Assembly: GCF_900104305.1 (NCBI RefSeq) | Contig: NZ_FNJC01000001.1 | Location: 1 to 64,000, forward strand | Direction: 5' to 3' | Length of the DNA: 64,000 bases | Source of the DNA: Filomicrobium insigne | GTDB lineage: Bacteria; Pseudomonadota; Alphaproteobacteria; Rhizobiales; Hyphomicrobiaceae | Part shown: positions 58,248-64,000 of the stretch, in pieces | Layout: each line of letters begins with the position of its first letter | Numbering within the stretch: the first letter of the stretch is position 1 | Notes under the pieces: generated by a model | Seen by the model: only the letters and a program-made list of their open reading frames with translations | The model's database searches: none | What the model was told of the DNA's origin: nothing | Program-made: the position numbers and the translations under genes

Positions 58248-61200
58248 ATGTTTAGCGACCTCATGACTTCCCGCCGTTTCGCACCCTTGTTCTGGTGCCA
58301 GTTCCTGTCGGCGCTGAATGACAATTTCATCAAGAACGCACTGGTGATCCTGGTGCTTTTCAAGATCGGCGCGGATTCCGGGGCTTCGCTCGTGACGTTG
58401 GCCGGTGCCGTGCTGGTGGTGCCATTCTTCTTCCTCTCCGCTTTAGGCGGGGAGCTCGCCGATAAGTATGACAAGGCCAAAGTGGCGGTCGCCATCAAGC
58501 TCGCCGAATTCCCGATCGCCGTCCTGGCCGCCGTTGGCTTTGTGATGAGCGGCAGCACTGATCCGGATATTGCCCGCTGGTCGATACCGGTATTGTTCTC
58601 CGCGCTTTTCCTGTTTGGGAGCATGGCGGCGCTTTTCGGACCGATTAAATACGGCATTCTACCCGACCATCTGCAGATCAAGGAGTTGCCGGCGGCCAAC
58701 GCCTTGGTGGAAGGTGCCACGTTCCTTGCCATCCTCGGCGGCACCATTGCCGGCGGCTATGCGATGACCAGCGAAGCAGGACAGGCTGTTGTTCCAGAGT
58801 GGGTGGTCGCCCTTCTGATCGTCTCGTTCGCGTTGTGCGGATGGTTGACGGCCAAATGGATCAAACCAACGGGCGGGCAGCACGATCTGCGGATTACGCC
58901 CAACCCGCTCTCATCGACTTTCCGGCTTCTATGGGAATTGCACGCGGAACGGCGCCTATGGATCGGCGGCCTGATCACGTCGTGGTTTTGGACGGCCGGG
59001 ATTGTTGCATTGTCCTTGCTCCCCACCCTCGTAAAAGATGTCGTCAACGGCACCGAACATGTCGTCACCCTCGGCCTTATTGTCTTCGTCGTCGGCATCG
59101 CGATCGGCTCGTTTTTGGCAGCCCGGGCGAGCCACATGCACCCCAATCTCGCGTTGGTGCCGATTGGCGCTCTTCTCATGGGCCTGTTCTCTCTCGATAT
59201 CGCGTGGGTTGCTTCGGCGATGACACCGGCGCCTGTGCCGCTTTCGCCCAGCGACCTGCTCAAGACGTTTTCCGGCGTGCGCTTGATGTTCGATCTGGCC
59301 GCATTGGCCGCGGCCGGCGGGTTGTTCATCGTACCTGCGTTCGCGGCCGTTCAAGCGTGGGCGAAGCCCGATCACAGGGCGCGCGTCGTGGCTGCCGTCA
59401 ACATTCTCAATGCGGCTTTCATGTCCTTGGCCACGCTCGCCGTGTTTGCCGCTCAAGTCTATGGTGCAACGGTCGCGATGCTGTTTGCGATTGTCGGCAT
59501 CGCAGGTCTCATCGTGACGGTAGGGGTTCTACGCGCATGGGGGCGTGAGGGTGTTCGAGACGTCGCGCGCTTCATTTTCAAAAGCCTGCTGGGCCTCGAA
59601 GTAACAGGGCTCGAAAATCTGCCACCTGATGGCGAGCGAGTCATTATCGCGCCCAATCATGTCTCCTTCCTCGACGCGCCGATCCTCTATTCCATTCTAC
59701 CGGGGCACGCGGGCTATGCCATTGACACACAGATGGCGCAGACGTGGTGGATCAGGCCATTTCTCGCGCTCGCCAAAACCTGGTCCATCGATCCGACGCG
59801 ACCGCTTGGTGCGCGGAGCCTGATCGCTCACGTCAAAGATGGAGAGACGCTGGTCATCTTTCCGGAGGGCCGCTTAACGGTTACCGGCGGACTGATGAAG
59901 GTCTACGACGGCACCGCAATGATTGCCGATAAGAGTGACGCGATCGTGGTACCGGTACGCATAGACGGCCCCGAGCGCTCTCCATTCGGCTACATGAACC
60001 GCATGCAGACGAAGAAGGTGTGGTTGCCGAAGACACGCGTCTCGATCCTGCCTCCCGTCAAACTGGACGTACCGGAGGACCTCAGAGGGCGCGCGCGACG
60101 CCAATCGGCGGGGGCACGGCTCCAGGACATTATGGTCGAGGCCGCCGTCGCGACTGCGTCAACGGAGCAGACGCTGTTCCAAGCTCTGGCGGAAGCCCGG
60201 AGAACTCGCGACACGGGCCGCGCTGCGATCGAAGATCCGCTCGGTACGAAATTATCCTACGCCAAGCTCATCACGTCAGCGCAAGTGCTCGGTGCCAAGC
60301 TGAAACCGCTGGCTGGCATCGGCGAAAGCGTCGGTGTGCTGCTGCCGAACTCAGCTGGTGTGGCCGTGACCTTCTTTGCCCTACAGACGATCGGTCGCGT
60401 GCCGGCGATGCTCAATTTCACCGCCGGCAGCAGCAATCTGATCTCTGCCTGCAAAGCCGCTAAGATCAAAGTCATTCTCACGTCGCGTGCGTTTATCGAA
60501 AAGGCACGCCTTGGTGACGTCGTTGCTTCGCTATCGGAGCATACTCGTATCATCTATCTGGAAGATGTTCGCGCGAGCATCTCTGCGGGCGATAAACTTT
60601 GCGGCGTGATGGCGGGGTCGTCTCCGCAGGTGAAACGCAAGCCTGACTCCCCCGCCGTTATTCTGTTTACGTCGGGCAGCGAAGGCGCTCCCAAAGGGGT
60701 CGTGCTGTCTCACCGAAATATGCTGGCCAACGCGATGCAATCGCTCACGCGCGTTGCGGTGAACGGTCAGGATCGCGTGTTCAACGTGCTGCCTGTCTTC
60801 CACTCGTTCGGCCTTACGGCGGGGCTCGTGATGCCGCTCGTGGCAGGCGTGCCGGTGTTCCTCTATCCGACGCCACTGCACTACCGCATCGTGCCGGAAC
60901 TCGTTTATCAGACCAACGCGACGATCCTGTTCGGCACCGACACCTTCCTCAACGGCTACGCGCGTACGGCGCATCCTTATGATTTCGCGCGCGTGCGTCT
61001 CGTGCTCGCTGGCGCAGAGCCGATCAAAGATCGCACACGCTCGCTCTACATGGACAAGTTCGGCGTTCGCATTCTGGAAGGCTATGGCGTTACCGAGACG
61101 GCACCTGTGCTGGCTATCAACACACCCCTTGCCAACAAGGCGGGAACCGTCGGCCGGCTTTCGCCTCTGATGGAGGCGCGGCTGGAACCGGTGCCCGGAA

Positions 61201-61697
61201 TCGAAGAAGGTGGGCGGCTATTCGTTCGCGGTCCCAACGTCATGCTCGGCTATCTGCACGCGAGTAATCCCGGCGTTCTCGAACCGCCGGAGAATGGCTG
61301 GCACGACACAGGCGACATCGTCACCATTGACGAGAACGGGTTCATCACCATTCGCGGCCGCGCCAAGCGCTTTGCCAAAATCGGTGGGGAAATGGTGTCC
61401 CTTGCAGCCGTCGAGGCGCTTGCAACGGAGCTATGGCCCAGCGCCACGTCGGTGGTGGTCGCGCTTCCCGATCAACGCAAAGGCGAACGGCTTATTCTGA
61501 TGACGAACGAAGCCAAGGCCACACGCGCTGAATTCCTGGCGCACGCTCGTGCCTCCGGGGCCAACGAGCTCTCGGTCCCCGCAGAAGTGTTAGTCGTTTC
61601 AGCGGTTCCGCTTCTTGGCAGCGGCAAACCCGACTATCCGGCAGCGCTGGTGCTTGCGAAGGAGCGGCTCGGTCTGGCTGATATTAACGCGGCCTGA
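58248..61697 (+). CDS. Fused MFS transporter / acyltransferase / acyl-ACP synthetase (Aas-like)
   Basis: 1149 residues in three parts. MFS domain (about 1-420; SALNDNFIKNALVILVLF start and about 12 membrane helices) like the lysophospholipid flippase LplT. PlsC acyltransferase (about 440-620; NHVSFLDAPIL with the HX4D motif, then FPEGRLT). AMP-forming ligase (about 650-1149; ILFTSGSEGAPKGVVLSH, YGVTETAPVLAIN, DTGDIVTIDENG). Together they would take up and re-acylate lysophospholipid. The ATG at 58248 has AGGA upstream. Confidence 0.9.
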   Translation: MFSDLMTSRRFAPLFWCQFLSALNDNFIKNALVILVLFKIGADSGASLVTLAGAVLVVPFFFLSALGGELADKYDKAKVAVAIKLAEFPIAVLAAVGFVMSGSTDPDIARWSIPVLFSALFLFGSMAALFGPIKYGILPDHLQIKELPAANALVEGATFLAILGGTIAGGYAMTSEAGQAVVPEWVVALLIVSFALCGWLTAKWIKPTGGQHDLRITPNPLSSTFRLLWELHAERRLWIGGLITSWFWTAGIVALSLLPTLVKDVVNGTEHVVTLGLIVFVVGIAIGSFLAARASHMHPNLALVPIGALLMGLFSLDIAWVASAMTPAPVPLSPSDLLKTFSGVRLMFDLAALAAAGGLFIVPAFAAVQAWAKPDHRARVVAAVNILNAAFMSLATLAVFAAQVYGATVAMLFAIVGIAGLIVTVGVLRAWGREGVRDVARFIFKSLLGLEVTGLENLPPDGERVIIAPNHVSFLDAPILYSILPGHAGYAIDTQMAQTWWIRPFLALAKTWSIDPTRPLGARSLIAHVKDGETLVIFPEGRLTVTGGLMKVYDGTAMIADKSDAIVVPVRIDGPERSPFGYMNRMQTKKVWLPKTRVSILPPVKLDVPEDLRGRARRQSAGARLQDIMVEAAVATASTEQTLFQALAEARRTRDTGRAAIEDPLGTKLSYAKLITSAQVLGAKLKPLAGIGESVGVLLPNSAGVAVTFFALQTIGRVPAMLNFTAGSSNLISACKAAKIKVILTSRAFIEKARLGDVVASLSEHTRIIYLEDVRASISAGDKLCGVMAGSSPQVKRKPDSPAVILFTSGSEGAPKGVVLSHRNMLANAMQSLTRVAVNGQDRVFNVLPVFHSFGLTAGLVMPLVAGVPVFLYPTPLHYRIVPELVYQTNATILFGTDTFLNGYARTAHPYDFARVRLVLAGAEPIKDRTRSLYMDKFGVRILEGYGVTETAPVLAINTPLANKAGTVGRLSPLMEARLEPVPGIEEGGRLFVRGPNVMLGYLHASNPGVLEPPENGWHDTGDIVTIDENGFITIRGRAKRFAKIGGEMVSLAAVEALATELWPSATSVVVALPDQRKGERLILMTNEAKATRAEFLAHARASGANELSVPAEVLVVSAVPLLGSGKPDYPAALVLAKERLGLADINAA

Positions 61698-61760
61698 GGG
61701 TGAACAACTCTCAAGCGTTGTAATGTCAGATGCACTTGAGGCTGCGCTCTTTGCGCCGCC

Positions 61761-62303
61761 TCATCGGCCGTCGCTCTCTGCAAAGCCTGCAATATTCCTT
61801 CGGCGGACATCCTCCGAGAGTTCAGACACTTTCCGCCGCATACTTTTGTTGTCGAGGTCCTGCTTGGCGAGCTGGGTGAAGTTAGAAATATGATGATGGA
61901 GCAAGCTATAGGTGTTGGCGAACGCAGCCAGCTTATTTCCATCAGTGCCTTCCGTGCGCGAGGGATCCGGCATACCCCAATGTTCCGTTATAGGATTGCC
62001 CGGCCAGACGGGGCATGTTTCAGCGGCGGCCTCGTCGCAAAGCGTAAAGACAAAATCAAACTCCGGGGCGCCCGGTTCTGTAAACTCATCCCAAGATTTA
62101 GAGCGTAGCCCGTCCGTCTTGAGACCGTAATTTTTGAGAATCTTGATGGCAAAGGGATTGATCTGGCCTGCCGGGGCGCTTCCTGCGCTGTAGGCGTTAA
62201 ATGCACCCTGACCGAGCGAGTTCATCAAACACTCACCGATAACAGAGCGTGCTGAATTGTGCGTGCACAAGAAGAGCACGTTGTAGGGCCTCTCATCAAT
62301 CAT
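61761..62303 (-). CDS. arsC: Arsenate reductase, thioredoxin-coupled (LMW-PTP fold)
   Basis: 180 residues. P-loop LCTHNSARS with nucleophile C13, followed by C89 and C97 in FTLCDEAAAETCPVWPG, the three-cysteine relay of pI258-type ArsC. Reduces arsenate to arsenite. The ATG at 62303 has AAGGAG upstream. It overlaps arsR by 8 bases and is translationally coupled to it. No arsenite efflux gene (arsB or acr3) is in the window. Confidence 0.93.
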   Translation of the reverse strand: MIDERPYNVLFLCTHNSARSVIGECLMNSLGQGAFNAYSAGSAPAGQINPFAIKILKNYGLKTDGLRSKSWDEFTEPGAPEFDFVFTLCDEAAAETCPVWPGNPITEHWGMPDPSRTEGTDGNKLAAFANTYSLLHHHISNFTQLAKQDLDNKSMRRKVSELSEDVRRRNIAGFAESDGR

Positions 62304-62658
62304 GACGCTCTTCTCCTTCACAAACGCATTCTAAATTACGATCGGGTTGCCAGCCTTCGCCGCATAGTTTCGGGTGTCCGCCACAGCAGTCCTCTGTGAG
62401 ATACGTCAGCAGGGCACGTACCCCTTCGACCTGAACCGCGTAGCGGATGTAACGCCCATCGCGCCAGGAGCGCAGCAAGCCCGCGCGGTCGAGTTCCTTT
62501 AAGTGAAATGACATTGCCGTCGGACCGACCCCGATGGCCTTGGCGATGTCGCCAGCTGCCATCCCTGACGGACCGCGCGCCACCAGCAGGCGGAACAGCG
62601 TGAGTCGGCTTTCATGAGCCAGAGCTGACAGCGCTCGTACTACGTCCTGTGTCTCCAT
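62296..62658 (-). CDS. arsR: ArsR-family metalloregulator
   Basis: 120 residues. Winged helix (about 5-80; ALSALAHESRLTLFRLL, GDIAKAIGVGPTAMSFHLKEL, GRYIRYAV). A C-terminal cysteine-rich tail follows (TEDCCGGHPKLCGEG, CVCEG), plausibly binding As(III). The cysteines are outside the classic ELCVCDL helix position. Represses its own arsR-arsC operon by inference. Directly upstream are two short palindromes. Confidence 0.9.
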   Translation of the reverse strand: METQDVVRALSALAHESRLTLFRLLVARGPSGMAAGDIAKAIGVGPTAMSFHLKELDRAGLLRSWRDGRYIRYAVQVEGVRALLTYLTEDCCGGHPKLCGEGWQPDRNLECVCEGEERHD

Positions 62659-62664
62659 AATTTC

Positions 62665-62693
62665 ATTGTTACAATAATCCTTGAATTGTTCAA
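62665..62693. promoter_or_regulatory. Candidate ArsR operator
   Basis: Two small palindromes lie just upstream of arsR: ATTGT-T-ACAAT (62665-62675) and TTGAA-TTG-TTCAA (62681-62693), in AT-rich DNA where the promoter should be. Position and symmetry suit an autorepressor site; binding is inferred. Confidence 0.5.
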
Positions 62694-62701
62694 TTGTTAT
62701 T

Positions 62702-63042
62702 TTGAGAGACCTGGGACGTTCAGCAGTTCGGGAGGCTGGAGAGCGTTCGAGGACGTCTGGTCAGCGATGGCGTTCGCGATGGTTATTGCGAACGCCTAGG
62801 CTGCCGCGCTGAAGGCCGCGCACTCTGGCTCGATCGCGTTTGCTGAGCATGCGACACTGCGTTGACACGCTTCCGGACACCGTGTCTGCGATTGCAATTG
62901 TGCGCGACCAGAATTTCAGGTGTTCAAACGATTTTACGCACGGATTTGAAATCGCGGGGCCAAGGGACGCGCTCGCCATCACGATATTCGCTCGTTTCGC
63001 GTGCTCCACCTTGGGCACAGCACAATTCAGAGGGACCCACCG
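62702..63042. other. Gap between arsR and the YrhK-like gene
   Basis: No gene supported. A minus-strand frame here is a shadow of the YrhK-like gene. A perfect 9-bp hairpin GGCGTTCGC/GCGAACGCC (62769-62777, 62788-62796) lies within, with no T tail and no clear owner. Confidence 0.45.
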
Positions 63043-63321
63043 ATGCACCTTTTCAATCCCGAGAACCGCACCCGGTCTGCCGAGCATATCCGCATCTACA
63101 TTCTCTTCGAGATCTGGTACACGTTCGTCGATTTTACGGCTGCGCTTTGCTTCCTCATCGGGAGCGTTCTTTTCTTTTGGGACAGCACCATGTTTGTAGG
63201 AACGTGGTTGTTTGTTGTGGGTTCTGCCTTCTTTGCTTTGAAGCCAACGCTGCGATTGCTGCGCGAGTTGAAATATCTGAGCATGGGGGAGATCCCTCCA
63301 GCTCCCGAAAGCATCCCCTGA
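63043..63321 (+). CDS. YrhK-like small membrane protein
   Basis: 92 residues with two hydrophobic segments (about 26-46 and 50-66; DFTAALCFLIGSVLFFW and VGTWLFVVGSAFFALKP), matching the YrhK domain of tandem helices. Function unknown. ATG at 63043 has GAGG upstream; the longer frame from 63001 is rejected. Confidence 0.7.
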   Translation: MHLFNPENRTRSAEHIRIYILFEIWYTFVDFTAALCFLIGSVLFFWDSTMFVGTWLFVVGSAFFALKPTLRLLRELKYLSMGEIPPAPESIP

Positions 63322-63473
63322 CGCTTTACACTCACGCTCAGGTTTGACCGACACACAGCTGCCTTTGATCTCGCGGCGATATCGGGCCATAAGCTTCGCA
63401 ACGCACATGCCCGCCCCAATCCTGCCAACCGGCGGCGCGTGCCCTGCAGAACAGACAGCGGAGGTAAGTAACG

Positions 63474-63950
63474 ATGGATCACTGGACCATCTATCTTTCG
63501 GGCGAAATCCACACCGACTGGCGCGCGCAGATCGAGTCCCAGGCGCTTGCTGCCGGTTTGCCAGTTTCGTTCACGGCACCGGTTACAAACCACGAATATT
63601 CCGACGATTGCGGCGTCGCCATCCTTGGATCAGAACCGAACAAGTTCTGGCACGATCACAAAGGTGCGCAGATGAACGCAATTCGCACGCGTACGCTTAT
63701 TGAGAACGCCGACCTCGTGATTGTGCGCTTCGGCGACAAGTACAAGCAGTGGAATGCGGCCTTTGATGCCGGCTATGCCAGCGCGCTCGGAACGCCGATG
63801 ATCATCATGCACGAGCCGGAAAATGCGCATGCGTTGAAAGAGGTCGACGCGGCGGCTTTGGCAGTTGCACGGACTGTCGATGAGATCGTTGCCATCTTGC
63901 GGTACGTCATCGCCGGCGAACTGAAGCTCACGAGGGCCGCCGCAGAGTAA
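63474..63950 (+). CDS. YtoQ-family protein
   Basis: 158 residues. WTIYLSGEIHTDWRAQI at the start, NHEYSDDCGVAILG, then IENADLVIVRFGDKYKQWNAAFDAGYASALGTPMI, which fits the YtoQ / nucleoside 2-deoxyribosyltransferase-like fold. Biochemical role unknown. GGAGG precedes the start by about 10 bases. It follows the YrhK-like gene by 150 bases. Confidence 0.8.
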   Translation: MDHWTIYLSGEIHTDWRAQIESQALAAGLPVSFTAPVTNHEYSDDCGVAILGSEPNKFWHDHKGAQMNAIRTRTLIENADLVIVRFGDKYKQWNAAFDAGYASALGTPMIIMHEPENAHALKEVDAAALAVARTVDEIVAILRYVIAGELKLTRAAAE

Positions 63951-64000
63951 GGCGTGGCGAAAGAGACCGGCGTGCGCGTTTCTCAATTGCGAGCCGCGCA

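Noticed and set aside
62761-63408. 215-codon minus-strand frame
   Set aside because: Overlaps the YrhK-like gene on the other strand and has a basic, low-complexity composition typical of antisense reading.

Overview
The window reads as a chromosomal segment of an alphaproteobacterium of the order Hyphomicrobiales (Rhizobiales), most likely a Hyphomicrobium-like methylotroph. This is an inference from gene content and order, with no database check. Supporting points are GapR (DUF2312), CpdR, DUF1244, DUF1036-pyk, HisN with N-formylglutamate amidohydrolase, DUF882, a ROSE-type 5' leader before hsp20, the fabI / phosphatase / aroC order, and a type-2 glycerate kinase plus FolD, which fit serine-cycle and C1 metabolism. 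Nearly all genes are ordinary, intact, moderately GC-rich chromosomal genes. No rRNA, CRISPR, insertion sequence or phage gene was seen.

Layout. 1-1360: tail of an upstream gene, terminator, folD, tRNA-Pro(CGG). 1360-4570: accessory stretch. The 3' part of tRNA-Pro is repeated at 2337-2410, and a shorter tRNA-like fragment lies near 4535-4567. Between these are a CsbD-like stress gene in AT-rich DNA, an AadA-type aminoglycoside nucleotidyltransferase and a quinone oxidoreductase. 4600-15000: secreted cyclase, oxidoreductase fragment, MBL hydrolase, DUF1499, pdxH, a surface antigen-like protein, fabI, histidine phosphatase, aroC, AarF/UbiB kinase, DUF411. 15100-25200: pepF, sigma-54 response regulator, L,D-transpeptidase, DUF882 protein, divergent oxyR/katA. 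25300-34400: housekeeping block with gapR, DUF1244, gckA, DUF1036-pyk, a TPR protein, rpmJ (L36), tRNA-Val, cpdR, N-formylglutamate amidohydrolase, two tandem minus-strand sRNA candidates and hisN.

34500-43700: hydrolase, secreted protein, ROSE-hsp20, gltB-gltD. 43700-52100: SGNH protein, lytic transglycosylase, galE/galU, beta-barrel protein, kdsD and two paralogous tiny secreted-peptide genes. 52200-64000: nfeD + SPFH pair, hemH, CHAD protein, thiS-thiG-thiE, MFS-PlsC-AMP ligase fusion, arsR-arsC, YrhK-like and YtoQ-like proteins.

The items most worth a second look are: (a) the duplicated small secreted peptides at 51596-52086, which share a C-terminal D-[NS]-P-[IV]-F-Q-G-[DN] signature and near-identical terminator cores; (b) the tandem terminator-ending sRNA candidates at 32855-33330 that expose an anti-Shine-Dalgarno UUUCCUCCC-like stretch; (c) the ROSE thermometer before hsp20; (d) the tRNA-Pro direct repeats, which suggest a decayed integrative element close to an AadA-family gene.
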